Source: Thalassoglobus sp. JC818 (GTDB lineage Bacteria > Planctomycetota > Planctomycetia > Planctomycetales > Planctomycetaceae). From it: a DNA stretch of 64,000 nucleotides. Both the position numbers and the translations under genes were made by a program. Below the pieces are notes generated by a model. That model searched no databases and was not told where the DNA came from. It saw only the letters and a program-made list of their open reading frames with translations. The stretch is from contig NZ_JBFEFI010000002.1 in NCBI RefSeq assembly GCF_040717535.1, positions 434,001-498,000 on the forward strand. Reading direction: 5' to 3'. This document shows, in pieces, positions 25,826 to 34,854 of the stretch; within the stretch, counting starts at the first letter, position 1, and every line of letters begins with the position of its first letter.

Positions 25826-26278
25826 GAATGGTCAGGCAGTTGGAGCACTTTTGTGTCAGGCAGGCATCGATTCGCACAAACGAATCGGTCGGACAGGCTG
25901 AGCATTCAGGTCGCAGGTCAGTCTGTGGCAATTCGCATTTCGGAGCAATGAAGATCATAGCTGTGATCTTCTGCGTGATCGATCGAATCGTCAAAAATGT
26001 GATTGCCTGCGAGCAGCAATAGTTCTCGTTCTTTCATTCTGGGCGAACGAATCATTGGTGCGTTCAGTAAGACTGGTTCATTGTGTTTTTTGATGCTGTG
26101 AAGTGAAAGTTTCTCCATTCATTGTCGCATTCTCGATTTAGGTTTGTAAGTCTTGCACCCCGGGCGTGTCAGATCGTGACACGTAGGGCAATCGCTGCCG
26201 ATTGTTAAGAATCGATCGCGATGGCTGAGGGATCCAAGTTGACATCGCTCCCGAAGGCTACGTACAAACATCCCAGGC
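25826..26278. other. Divergent intergenic region with a short palindrome
   Basis: 453 bp between the membrane protein gene (minus) and the amidase gene (plus). A 7-bp inverted repeat, CGTGTCA-gatcg-TGACACG, lies at 26165-26183, about 95 bp before the amidase start. Short open frames here do not look coding. Confidence 0.4.
26165..26183. promoter_or_regulatory. Candidate operator palindrome upstream of the amidase
   Basis: CGTGTCA and TGACACG form a perfect inverted repeat around five bases. The size and position fit a dimeric regulator site, but the regulator is unknown and chance occurrence is possible. Confidence 0.25.
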
Positions 26279-27079
26279 ATGATTCACTTTTCGAGAGTTC
26301 AACGTTTGTTCCCGATCCTTGCGGTGACCGTGCTTCTGCACTTTGTTGCGGTGTTGGGTTGCGCAGATCCGCCCCGTCCAAGCACTGACATTCAGCTGGA
26401 AAAGGCAATCGATCAGACGAAACATGAAGTCGAAGATCGTCAGCCAGAACCTGTTGCAGAAGAGACGATTCTCAACCTTGAAGTGAACCAAGCGACGGAA
26501 TTGAAAGCCTGGAAGTTTGTGATCCTGCATCACACAGCGACACAGTCGGGAAGTGTCCAATCGATCCACGAAGCGCATCAGCGACGAGTCGATTCCTCAG
26601 GGAATCCGTGGAAGGGAATCGGTTACCATTTTGTGATTGGAAACGGGCAGGGAATGGGCGACGGGGAGGTTCAGCCGACCTTTCGCTGGAAAGAACAGAT
26701 CAGCGGAGCACACGCTGGAATCCGGCAGTACAACGACTTTGGAATTGGAGTGTGCCTCGTCGGAAATTTTGAAGAGGCTGGCCCCACATCTGCACAAGTC
26801 GATGCAGTCAGCCGACTGATTTCAGAACTCAGAACGCAGTTTGGAATTCAAAACGATCAGATCTTGAAACATGGTGACTTGAAGGCCACCGCATGCCCGG
26901 GACGGCATTTTCCGTTTCAGGAAATTGTGTCGCGACCGATTGCCAGACGGCCGGTTCCCAACGACGCACATCATTCCCGAACGATTTCGGGATCCACGGA
27001 GGTTATCAAAAATGTGGTATCGGTCCTTCGAACAACCCAGAGAAATGGAGTCGCTCGGGAACGGACTTCAAAGCCCTAG
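26279..27079 (+). CDS. N-acetylmuramoyl-L-alanine amidase (Amidase_2/PGRP), probable lipoprotein
   Basis: 266 residues. The leader (hydrophobic 10-26) ends with VLGC at Cys28, a probable lipobox. The amidase_2/PGRP domain begins with FVILHHTATQSG (zinc His84, with His85). It continues with GYHFVIGNG (the active-site Tyr of the family), ISGAHAGIRQYNDFGIGVCLVGNFE, and the C-terminal zinc ligands ILKHGDLKATACPG (His198, Cys206). The enzyme cleaves the amide between N-acetylmuramic acid and the stem peptide. Planctomycetes have peptidoglycan, so a recycling or remodelling role outside the cytoplasm is reasonable. Its 3' end overlaps the start of the next gene by 68 bp in another frame, implying coupled translation. 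Confidence 0.88.
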   Translation: MIHFSRVQRLFPILAVTVLLHFVAVLGCADPPRPSTDIQLEKAIDQTKHEVEDRQPEPVAEETILNLEVNQATELKAWKFVILHHTATQSGSVQSIHEAHQRRVDSSGNPWKGIGYHFVIGNGQGMGDGEVQPTFRWKEQISGAHAGIRQYNDFGIGVCLVGNFEEAGPTSAQVDAVSRLISELRTQFGIQNDQILKHGDLKATACPGRHFPFQEIVSRPIARRPVPNDAHHSRTISGSTEVIKNVVSVLRTTQRNGVARERTSKP

Positions 27080-27770
27080 CGGCCAGTCCGGTGGCCAGCT
27101 TTCCGTTCATCGCCGATTCAATGCTGCCAGAATCGCCAGCCTGGCGGTCGATCTCAAATTCTCGACATATTTCCCCGAGAACTACACCGAGGGATATGCT
27201 TACCCGCTGATTGCTTACGTTCACGATCATCATCGATCCGAAGCGGATCTCGAAAGATGGTTCCCAGCCATCAGCGATCAAAACTTTATGGCACTTGGAG
27301 TGCGAGCGCCCTTTCCGCATCAGCTCGGATTTCCGGGAGAGTTTCAGTGGAAACTCCATCGTCCGGATGCTTCTCTTGCGACTGTTCGAGATTGCGTTCG
27401 TGCTGCTCAGTCAGAGTTCAACATTCACACCGATCGCGTCCACATTCTGGGCGAAGGTGAAGGAGCAGTTGTCGGGCTCCAACAACTAATTTTGCAGGAC
27501 TCCAGCGAATACGATTTGACACGTGTTCGAGGCGTGATTTGCAGCCGACTTCCCAAGCGATGGACTGAGTTTCTACCGCCGTTGCGAAGCAGTCACTCAG
27601 GACGTCTTCTGATCCTCGAAGAAGTCAACGACGCAGAAGGTCAGGCAGCTTTGGATGCTCTTGGGCATGCCGGTGTTGAGATCACCGTCTATTCCGCGCA
27701 CTCAAAATTCTCACCTGTCGAGATGGTCAATCATTGGGTGATGGCCGGCATCAGTACAGTCATCTTTTGA
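27012..27770 (+). CDS. Alpha/beta-hydrolase-fold protein without the nucleophile serine
   Basis: 252 residues from the ATG at 27012, chosen for GGAGG nine bases upstream; this puts the start inside the amidase gene. The fold is suggested by FSTYFPENYTEGYAYPLIAYVHDH (early strands), the strand-turn-helix VHILGEGEGAVVGLQQL, and RLLILEEVNDAEGQAAL followed by a final VNHWVMAGI. This resembles predicted-esterase/PHB-depolymerase-like proteins. The nucleophile elbow GxSxG reads GEGEG, so the serine is replaced by glycine and classical hydrolysis is not expected. There is no signal peptide. Translational coupling to the amidase suggests a shared process, perhaps as a non-catalytic partner. Confidence 0.65.
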   Translation: MWYRSFEQPREMESLGNGLQSPSGQSGGQLSVHRRFNAARIASLAVDLKFSTYFPENYTEGYAYPLIAYVHDHHRSEADLERWFPAISDQNFMALGVRAPFPHQLGFPGEFQWKLHRPDASLATVRDCVRAAQSEFNIHTDRVHILGEGEGAVVGLQQLILQDSSEYDLTRVRGVICSRLPKRWTEFLPPLRSSHSGRLLILEEVNDAEGQAALDALGHAGVEITVYSAHSKFSPVEMVNHWVMAGISTVIF

Positions 27771-27896
27771 CCCTGTTTTCCGGCGATTTCGTCACCCGTC
27801 GAAACGTCATTCTTCGAATGCGCTCACGGGCAACTGCGATCCTGAAATGACTGTGCTTTTGTGGCATCTTCAGTTCTGGTTTGCATTCACCCCGCA

Positions 27897-27964
27897 CGAG
27901 CAAGCGCAGCCTGTTTTTGGGTGAAGTAGTACAAGCGAGTGCACAGGCAAGAACAACTTGCTCT
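27897..27964. repeat. Dispersed 68-bp imperfect repeat, copy A
   Basis: It aligns without gaps to 53474-53541, with 53 of 68 bases identical by hand count; the last 34 bases match at 31. The ends are inverted (GAGCAA near the left, TTGCTC at the right). It lies at the 3' end of the Nramp-like gene and overlaps two bases of its stop codon. Confidence 0.75.
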
Positions 27965-29696
27965 ACAGGAGTTTCTGGATCTGCAGGTAAACGCCCCAGA
28001 CACCGGCGACGAGCAAGCCGAGGAACGAGAGAATCAGCATTAAGTCCCACAGCTTGCTGGGTGCAAGTCGCGGATCAGTGGATGTGTACCGAAAGTAAAG
28101 GGCTCCGAGTCCGATCATCGGGAGCATTGTGGCTTGCATCATCCCCGATAACAAAACAGCGGAAGCAGGATCGATCCCCGTCCAATGCAGCGCCACGCAC
28201 AGAATGGGAAGGACGACGCAAAATGTCGTTAGAGTTCTGTCGTGAGCTTTCTGATCATTGCGGGGGATAAATCCGAAGATCTTCATCGCGTCGGTATACA
28301 TTCGGGAGTGACCCGCATTGGCGACGAGAAACGTTGAATAGAGCACAGCGATGGCTCCTCCCAGAAAGAGCCACTTGGCGTACGTTCCGAAGACTGGAAC
28401 ATATGCGGATGCCAGCGTGCTCACCATTCGCATTCCGCCGGGATCGCGTCCTTCTCGGTAGAGGACAGCTACGCCCATCACAAAGAATGCCATCGTCGCA
28501 ATTGTGTAGACGACCATGGACAGAAATGCATCGTAGTGCATGACCTTCATCCAGCCGCGAGCGCGCGTCACCCAATCTTCATCGTTCGTGCGTTTTCCGG
28601 TGTAGCGGGCATACCCTTTCTCGATACACCAGTAGGGATAGGTGATCAACTCAGTCGCTCCGACTCCGATGATTCCGAAGGTCGCCAGCGCTGTCGCCAG
28701 TGAATCCCATTTGTCACCCGTCTTTAGAGTCTCTCCCCACCGAGAGAGGACTTCCGAGGACGCCAGTGAATCCCAATTGTAACCGGTCTTCGGGAGACCG
28801 AACGAGAAACCTGTCGCGATATCGTCCCACGACAAGGCCCATTCTTTGGTCATTTGAAGCGAGGCAACATTTCCAATTGTGATGAACGTGAATGCAATCA
28901 CGAGAACTGTCGAGATGTTCTGGATGACGCTGTAGCGTCCGTTGTAAAGGAGTGCGACCGTGATCAGTCCGACGATCAATGCCCAGAACTTGTCGTCCCA
29001 GGTGTGCGGGTCTTTAAGTGTTTCGCCAGCTTTGACGGCTTCGAGTGCTTGAGTTCCCCGTTCGCCCAACTCTCCGAGAGCATCGCCGATGCGCTTGTGG
29101 CCGAGTTGAATTCGAGTGAGCTCTTCCTCAGGAACGTCGGTCAACTCCACAGTTTCGCTGTTGAGAATCTCAGTCCATGCGAGATAGGAAGCAATTTCGC
29201 TTTGCTCAGGGACAGCAATGGCTTCGCGATAGTCTCCGGTGAAGGGAATCGCAATCGCGAGGGACTGACCCACTCCACCGACGATCCCGCCAAGCTGCGC
29301 GATTCCGGCCAGCATCATGAAGAACCAGAACCAGATGATCCAGTTGGCTGGTCCCATGCGGCCCGGGACACGATTCAATGCATTGAGCGTGGTCTCTCCA
29401 TTGCAGATGGAATAACGCCCGAGTTCAATCTGAACGAAGACTTTGATCAGGCAGCCCACCACGATGAGCCACAACAGAGCGATGCCCGCCTGAGCACCGG
29501 TTTTGGTCGTCGCGATCAACTCTCCCGATCCAACGATGCTGCCAGCAACGACAAGTCCCGGACCCAATTGACGCAGAATTCCGCCGAGTGTTTTTGGCGG
29601 GGGCAGAGTTCCTTCATTCAATTCCTGGTCGAATTCCGGCGGGACCGTATCAAGGGGCTCTGTCTCAGGAAGATTAGATGCAGGATCAATGGCCAT
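27963..29696 (-). CDS. Nramp-like transporter with altered metal motifs and a soluble insertion
   Basis: 577 residues from ATG 29696; the frame opens four codons earlier with TTG. It has about 11-12 membrane helices. The first, GPGLVVAGSIVGSGELIAT, aligns with Nramp helix 1 (GPG....DPGN), but DPGN is replaced by GSGE. In the helix-6 region IIGVGATELITYPYWCIEKGY stands where the metal-binding MPH motif would be. Around 160-245, between two helices, is a ~85-residue charged insertion (SEIASYLAWTEIL, DVPEEELTRIQLGHKRI). The general fold is Nramp/APC. Without the DPGN and MPH residues, manganese or iron transport is doubtful. A small membrane-protein gene lies ~180 bp upstream on the same strand. 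Confidence 0.78.
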   Translation of the reverse strand: MAIDPASNLPETEPLDTVPPEFDQELNEGTLPPPKTLGGILRQLGPGLVVAGSIVGSGELIATTKTGAQAGIALLWLIVVGCLIKVFVQIELGRYSICNGETTLNALNRVPGRMGPANWIIWFWFFMMLAGIAQLGGIVGGVGQSLAIAIPFTGDYREAIAVPEQSEIASYLAWTEILNSETVELTDVPEEELTRIQLGHKRIGDALGELGERGTQALEAVKAGETLKDPHTWDDKFWALIVGLITVALLYNGRYSVIQNISTVLVIAFTFITIGNVASLQMTKEWALSWDDIATGFSFGLPKTGYNWDSLASSEVLSRWGETLKTGDKWDSLATALATFGIIGVGATELITYPYWCIEKGYARYTGKRTNDEDWVTRARGWMKVMHYDAFLSMVVYTIATMAFFVMGVAVLYREGRDPGGMRMVSTLASAYVPVFGTYAKWLFLGGAIAVLYSTFLVANAGHSRMYTDAMKIFGFIPRNDQKAHDRTLTTFCVVLPILCVALHWTGIDPASAVLLSGMMQATMLPMIGLGALYFRYTSTDPRLAPSKLWDLMLILSFLGLLVAGVWGVYLQIQKLL

Positions 29697-29875
29697 TATT
29701 CTCAGCAATCAGAAACAAGGTTGCACGACTACTGAGACTTATAACCAGATGTTGATTTGTCGGCAAACAGGTCTGTTGATCTCAGCGGAGACCTTCGTCA
29801 GATCAGAGAGCGTGCGACCGTTCTGTGACGATTGGAGAGATGAAAAGTCGTGAGGCCGAGTACCGTGCTGCTTCC

Positions 29876-30184
29876 TTAGAATATCCACAGCCGAACGTAC
29901 CAGTTCAGCCAGTCTGCGAGAGCGGGAATTTCTCCAGCGAGAACCCAGAGTGGGCGATAGAGCACTTCGATGAAATGGAATCCGTCGACGTCTTTGGCTG
30001 CAATCCACTGCCAGTACATGGGCCCGATCGAGAGGATGTAGAATCCGACGATGATGATCATCTGTTCGATGCTGGCGACAAGTGGATGCGTGGGCGTCTT
30101 CGTTTTTGCGGCCGTCTGATCGTCCTTCGTCTGGCTCTCTGGACCAGAGATTGAAGGCTTCAATTCGGTTTCAGTGTTTTGCAT
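29876..30184 (-). CDS. Small membrane protein upstream of the Nramp-like gene, unknown
   Basis: 102 residues. The first ~35 are polar (Lys/Thr/Glu-rich). Then comes a strongly hydrophobic helix (42-62, MIIIVGFYILSIGPMYWQWIA) and an amphipathic, tryptophan-rich C-terminus (FIEVLYRPLWVLAGEIPAL, WLNWYVRLWIF). One or two membrane helices are likely. No family is recognised. The length, start Met and lack of a competing frame support it as a gene. It may be an accessory of the transporter encoded 180 bp downstream on the same strand. Confidence 0.6.
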   Translation of the reverse strand: MQNTETELKPSISGPESQTKDDQTAAKTKTPTHPLVASIEQMIIIVGFYILSIGPMYWQWIAAKDVDGFHFIEVLYRPLWVLAGEIPALADWLNWYVRLWIF

Positions 30185-30311
30185 AATCGATCAGCAGTTG
30201 AAGATCACCCGTTGACTTTCTTATCCCATACCGCGATTTCGATCGCAAGATCGTTCTTCCTCAGCCCAAGCAGTTCTTGCGTCGAATGTCGTCGAAGAGA
30301 TTCTGCGCGGG

Positions 30312-31487
30312 TCAGTATTTCAGGCCGACGCGAACCATTCCGGAACTGCTGAGATCAACCTCCGGCTGATCCGGGTACTCAAGCGATCGATCGAAAACGT
30401 ACGCTGTCTCCAGGAACCAAGTCAGACCTTCGGGGTTGGACTTTTCATATCCAAGTGCCAGTTTGAGGTCGTTGTAGGTGACGATGGTGTCTCTTCCGCT
30501 TCGTTCCTGAATCGCCCAGGTTCCGCCACCAAGTTCGCCACCCAGATAGACGAAGTTCTCTGCTTCGCCGCACTTTTCAAGCACGTATTTAATACGAGGC
30601 TTGGGGAACATGATCTCAAACGTCAGATTTGGAGTCGACTGCGGAGTCCAGATGGCCCCGATAGCAGGCAGTGCCGAGATGTCTTCCCTGTCGAGGTAAA
30701 CAAATCCGAACGCGTATTTCAGGAATTCGGATCGTTTGTAGAAGAGCAGTGCGCGACCGATCACTCGAAATGCGTCAGAGGAAGTATTGTCGAAATCGGT
30801 GTAAAGCCCCGGAGCTACCCCTCCGAAGAACGACCACTGTTCGTTGAAGGGGAGAAACAAGGCAATATCGACGGCGGTGTCGTAGACGTTGGCCGGAAGG
30901 TCGATTGAGTCGGGACGGTCGACAGAGTGCCACGCGAACCGCGGGCTGACTCGCAGCAGCGGAAAAGCATTTGGAAAGATCTGCGTTCCAATTTCCAGGG
31001 ATGTGAAACCAACTCCATCTTCCGAAGCGGGAATCACGCTGGTTGTGAACAGGTGTTTGTTCCAGGTTGTTCCGAACAGCGAGAATTCCTTGGCGAACCA
31101 TTTGGAATCGTTCGTCGGCGGACAACACGGATCGCTTGTCAGCGAGGAAGGATGATGTGTGGAATACGGATTCGGAACAGCATTCAGTTGATCTCTTGGA
31201 TTTGGTGGGAAGTCCGAAGGGATCAGGTCAGGAACTCCTCCGATCGCAACATCAACGGGAGCATTTTCCAGTTCTGGAATGTCATCTTCTCGAGTCGCTG
31301 GAGATGCAGAACTCTGGCGAGTGTTGGCAGCAGCTCGGTTTGGATCGTAGACAAGCTGTGACTGATACTGCTTGAGTGCGTGTTGCGGAGTCCACTCAGC
31401 TTGAGATTCTTCGGCGCGGGAAACGGATTCACCCGCAATCGCAAATAGGCTTCCCATGACAAGCAGAACGGCAATTCGACGTTGCAT
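30312..31487 (-). CDS. Secreted outer-membrane beta-barrel-like protein
   Basis: 391 residues from ATG 31487; the frame continues 25 codons upstream without a leader. The signal peptide is MQRRIAVLLVMGSLFAIAGESVSRAEE. A low-complexity linker (Pro/Asn/Ser-rich, to ~110) precedes alternating strands with aromatic girdles: FSLFGTTWNKHLF, LLRVSPRFAWHSV, WSFFGGVAPGLYTDF, LLFYKRSEFLKYAFGFVYLD, NLTFEIMFPKPRIKYVL, FVYLGGELGGGTWAI, LTWFLETAYVFDR. The chain ends in MVRVGLKY with a terminal aromatic, as in barrels inserted by BamA. It resembles the DUF6268-type planctomycete barrel proteins, an assignment made from memory of the pattern. The role is unknown. Confidence 0.7.
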   Translation of the reverse strand: MQRRIAVLLVMGSLFAIAGESVSRAEESQAEWTPQHALKQYQSQLVYDPNRAAANTRQSSASPATREDDIPELENAPVDVAIGGVPDLIPSDFPPNPRDQLNAVPNPYSTHHPSSLTSDPCCPPTNDSKWFAKEFSLFGTTWNKHLFTTSVIPASEDGVGFTSLEIGTQIFPNAFPLLRVSPRFAWHSVDRPDSIDLPANVYDTAVDIALFLPFNEQWSFFGGVAPGLYTDFDNTSSDAFRVIGRALLFYKRSEFLKYAFGFVYLDREDISALPAIGAIWTPQSTPNLTFEIMFPKPRIKYVLEKCGEAENFVYLGGELGGGTWAIQERSGRDTIVTYNDLKLALGYEKSNPEGLTWFLETAYVFDRSLEYPDQPEVDLSSSGMVRVGLKY

Positions 31488-31917
31488 GATGCACTGCGTT
31501 GTGGTTGGGGAACAAGAAACCTCCAGCCGACTGCGAATGTGGGACAAATCGCATCGTTCCATTGCTCTCGACGGAACTTGATCCGTTCGATGAGGGGAGC
31601 GTTGACGAGCGCGAATCGATTCAAGCTGGAGATCGAGATCGTCTTGTTACCTTTCTATCGGCAATCACGTCAATTGTTGTACTGCGAACTGAGGAGTCCG
31701 CACGTGGCAATCGGCGAGAAATGCGTGTTCCAGAAGTTGTCCGTGGAGACCATGGTGGCAAGAATACTCATTCGTCGGGGGAGGCCGATCGCCTGAATGA
31801 GGTTGCCGATTCCCGAAATGAGAGCGGAACAGAGAGTTCGATGAACCGACCGAACCCTCAAGCCGTTCCGTCTCAGCGATGCAAAAAACTCGTTCGCACT
31901 CACGAACTGAAACTTCC
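31488..31917. other. Divergent intergenic region
   Basis: 430 bp between the beta-barrel gene (minus) and the protoporphyrinogen oxidase gene (plus). Open frames on both strands lack family features and have no good ribosome sites. It probably contains both promoters; nothing else was recognised. Confidence 0.4.
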
Positions 31918-33378
31918 ATGAACGACTCGGACTCTTCGTCATCTTCACAATCAGACGTCCCCGCGAAAGAAATCGCCATCATCGGTGCGGGGATCAGCGG
32001 TTTGGCGACTGCTTACCGTCTGATTGAACTGAGTCAGGAAAAATCTCAACCTGTCAAACTCACGCTGTTTGATGCTGCGGAGCGAATCGGAGGAGCATTC
32101 GGGACCGAGCAGATCGGGGACTACCGAATTGAGAGAGGAGCGGACTCGTTCGTCACCAATAAGCCATGGGGAGTTCGCTTGTGTGAACGCCTGGGAATTC
32201 AGGATGAGTTGATTTCGACGAATTCTGAGTTTCGCCGGTCACTGATTCTGCGTCGGGGGAAACCGATCGAAACACCGGCGGGCTTTCAATTGCTCGGTCC
32301 AGCTGAGTTGTGGCCGATGATCAAGTCGCCGCTGCTGTCGCTGCCAGCCAAGCTGCGCGTCGCGCAAGAGGTCTTAGTTCGTCGAAAAGCCAGTAACGAA
32401 GATGAAAGCCTCGCGAGTTTTGTTCGCAGGCGATTCGGGCAAGAGTTGCTCGACAATATTGTGCAGCCCATGGTGGGTGGGATTTATACCTCTGACCCGG
32501 AACGGCTTTCGCTACAGGCGACACTGCCACGCTTTCTGGAACTCGAAGCACGGTACGGAAGCGTAATTCGCGGTCTTCGAAAGCAGAAGCAAGATTCCGG
32601 TCCGGCGAGTGGTGCCAGGTACGGACTCTTCGTCACTCCTGCGAATGGAATGCAGCACTTGCTCAACACCTTGCTGGAGAAGGTCGAAGAGAAAGCAACG
32701 GTTGAACTGGGGACTAAGGTGAGCGAAGTTCGTCCGGATGGCGGTCGAATTCGAATTGAGTTTGAAGAATCGCCCCCTCGCACCTTTGACGCAGTTGTCA
32801 TGGCGTTGCCTGCCTATCTGAGTGCATCAATTCTCGAGTCAGCCAGTCCGGAGCTTTCTTCAAGCTTGAGTGAGATTGACTACGCGAGTAGCGCGATTGT
32901 GGTTTCTGGTCATCAGCTTGACGACATTGAGCATCCGCTTGATGCGTTCGGGCTCGTGATCCCGCATCGAGAGCGAAGGCGGATTCTCGCGGTTTCATTT
33001 CTGAGCCGAAAGTTTCCCGATCGCGCACCTGATGGGCGAGTCGTTCTTCGCACCTTCGTCGGAGGAGCAATGCAGCCCGGCGAGGTGGAGTTTTCCGATG
33101 ATCAGATCATGGACACAGTTCAGATCGAGCTGAAGTCAATTCTGGGAGTGCGCGGAAGACCGGACTTCATGAAGATTGTCAGATACAATCGTGCCATGCC
33201 TCAATACGAAGTTGGTCACTTGCAACGGGTTGAGCGTATTCGCAGTCAGGTTGATGAGCTTCAGGGAATCGCTTTGGCGGGGAACGCATTTATTGGCGTC
33301 GGGATTCCAGACTGTATCAAAAGTGGTGAAGAGGCAGCTGAAAAGGTCTGGGCAGATTCTTTCCAACCTCAGCAGTAG
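31918..33378 (+). CDS. hemG: Protoporphyrinogen/coproporphyrinogen oxidase (HemY/HemG type, FAD)
   Basis: 486 residues from ATG 31918; the frame opens 13 codons earlier. The FAD-binding dinucleotide fold IAIIGAGISGLATAYRL follows a short Ser/Asp-rich lead. IERGADSFVTNKPWG is the usual second family element. IVQPMVGGIYTSDPERLSL and the C-terminal FAD motif GIALAGNAFIGVGIPDCIKSGEEAA are characteristic of oxygen-dependent protoporphyrinogen oxidases and the related coproporphyrinogen III oxidases. The enzyme removes six hydrogens in haem synthesis. It lies 186 bp before nuoH on the same strand, so haem synthesis and respiration may be coexpressed. Which substrate is used cannot be decided from sequence alone. 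Confidence 0.92.
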   Translation: MNDSDSSSSSQSDVPAKEIAIIGAGISGLATAYRLIELSQEKSQPVKLTLFDAAERIGGAFGTEQIGDYRIERGADSFVTNKPWGVRLCERLGIQDELISTNSEFRRSLILRRGKPIETPAGFQLLGPAELWPMIKSPLLSLPAKLRVAQEVLVRRKASNEDESLASFVRRRFGQELLDNIVQPMVGGIYTSDPERLSLQATLPRFLELEARYGSVIRGLRKQKQDSGPASGARYGLFVTPANGMQHLLNTLLEKVEEKATVELGTKVSEVRPDGGRIRIEFEESPPRTFDAVVMALPAYLSASILESASPELSSSLSEIDYASSAIVVSGHQLDDIEHPLDAFGLVIPHRERRRILAVSFLSRKFPDRAPDGRVVLRTFVGGAMQPGEVEFSDDQIMDTVQIELKSILGVRGRPDFMKIVRYNRAMPQYEVGHLQRVERIRSQVDELQGIALAGNAFIGVGIPDCIKSGEEAAEKVWADSFQPQQ

Positions 33379-33564
33379 TGTTTGATTCGGGCGAGTCTGG
33401 GAAACTCTCTTCCCAACACCGGAAACGGCGATAGGGTCGCTTGAAGTCACCTGTCGCATCTGTCATAACTCTGGACTTCTGTTGGAGATTGACTCGCTGA
33501 ATCCGTGCTGACGCAGAGAATTTCCTTCTCGAAGTGGCTGCAGGACTCGAACAGGCACCGTTGA

Positions 33565-34854
33565 ATGAATCCCTTTCTCTTGGCAACATCAATCGAAAAT
33601 TGGATTGACTCGGTCAGTTTCTGGCCCTTGTCTGTGTTGCCTGCTGCGGTTTGGGCAGCGATTGTCCATACGACACTCGTTGGCCTCTTCTTTGGTCTTC
33701 CGGCCTTTGTCTTTATCTGGGCAGAGCGAAAAGTTGCCGGTCGAATTCAGGACCGATTGGGACCGACGCGAGTCGGCGGCCGGTTCGGTTGGCTGCAGTC
33801 TCTCGCCGATGGTGTGAAGCTGATTCAGAAAGAAGATCTCGCTCCAAATGCCGCCGACGTGATGCTGTTTCGGCTGGCTCCTTACATTGTTGTGATTGCA
33901 GCTTTTTCTGCATTCATGTTCCTGCCATTCAGTGCAGGTCTCGTCGCAGTTGCAATGGATGCCGGGTTGTTTATCGCTCTGGCAGTCCTCTCTTTGGAGG
34001 TTCTGGGAATCGTGCTCGCTGGCTATGCGAGTGGTTCCAAGTGGTCTCTGTTCGGTGGAATGCGTGAAGCTGCCCAGATGGTCAGCTACGAAGTTCCACT
34101 GGGGATTACCGTTGTCATTCCAGTGGTCGTAGCTGGGACTCTGAATCTCGGAGAGATCGGTGCCCTGCAGTCAGGCGGAATTCAAAACTGGTTGATTTTC
34201 AGTAGCCCGTTTGCGTTCCTCGCCTTCTTTGTCTTCTTCACAGTCACACTCGCCAGTAACAAGCGGGCCCCATTCGACCTCGCGGAAGCTGAGAGTGAAC
34301 TCGTCGGTGGATTTCATACTGAATATTCCGGAATGCGATGGTCGTTCTTCTTTCTTGCTGAATACGCAAGCATGTTCTTCGTTAGTGCACTGGGAGCACT
34401 TCTGTTCCTCGGTGGCTGGTGGACGGGGATTCCTCCGCTTGATGACTGGTTGCTTTCGACTGCTCAAACTTCTGTCGGCGGTGACTATCTTCTTCGAGTC
34501 TTCGGGTTGAAAGTGCTGATGGTGAAAGCGGCAATTCTGGTCTTTGTGCAGATCTGGATTCGCTGGACTTTGCCACGACTACGAATCGATCAGGTGATGA
34601 CCACCTGCTTGAAATATCTTGTGCCGATGAGTTGCTTCCTGTTCCTGGGGGCTGTGATGTGGCCACTGATTCTGGCAGCTGCGATCGGACAAACATCGAT
34701 CTGGTCACCAGTTGGTGATCGGATGCCACGTTCGCCACGTTCTGGGGAGCCTCAGGTTTCCGCTGAAGTTGAGGGGGACGAAACGGCAATGATTCGATGG
34801 AATGATCGGGACTCTCTCGTGACAGCGGGTCTCTCAACGGGAGAGGCAGAATAA
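33565..34854 (+). CDS. nuoH: NADH-quinone oxidoreductase subunit H
   Basis: 429 residues, about 100 longer than E. coli NuoH. The extra length is mainly a polar C-terminal tail of ~65 residues. Core motifs are intact: FIWAERKVAGRIQDRLGPTRVG, QSLADGVKLIQKED, GGMREAAQMVSYEVPLG and the acidic loop FDLAEAESELVGGFHTEYSG that lines the quinone cavity. NuoH anchors the peripheral arm to the membrane arm of complex I and forms the quinone site. It is the first gene of a run H-J-K-L-M-N, with no A-G upstream and no I after it. Its TAA overlaps the ATG of nuoJ by one base. Confidence 0.96.
   Translation: MNPFLLATSIENWIDSVSFWPLSVLPAAVWAAIVHTTLVGLFFGLPAFVFIWAERKVAGRIQDRLGPTRVGGRFGWLQSLADGVKLIQKEDLAPNAADVMLFRLAPYIVVIAAFSAFMFLPFSAGLVAVAMDAGLFIALAVLSLEVLGIVLAGYASGSKWSLFGGMREAAQMVSYEVPLGITVVIPVVVAGTLNLGEIGALQSGGIQNWLIFSSPFAFLAFFVFFTVTLASNKRAPFDLAEAESELVGGFHTEYSGMRWSFFFLAEYASMFFVSALGALLFLGGWWTGIPPLDDWLLSTAQTSVGGDYLLRVFGLKVLMVKAAILVFVQIWIRWTLPRLRIDQVMTTCLKYLVPMSCFLFLGAVMWPLILAAAIGQTSIWSPVGDRMPRSPRSGEPQVSAEVEGDETAMIRWNDRDSLVTAGLSTGEAE

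Noticed and set aside
31499-31921. 140-codon plus-strand frame before hemG
   Set aside because: No ribosome site, no recognised fold, and overlaps a competing minus-strand frame; treated as intergenic.
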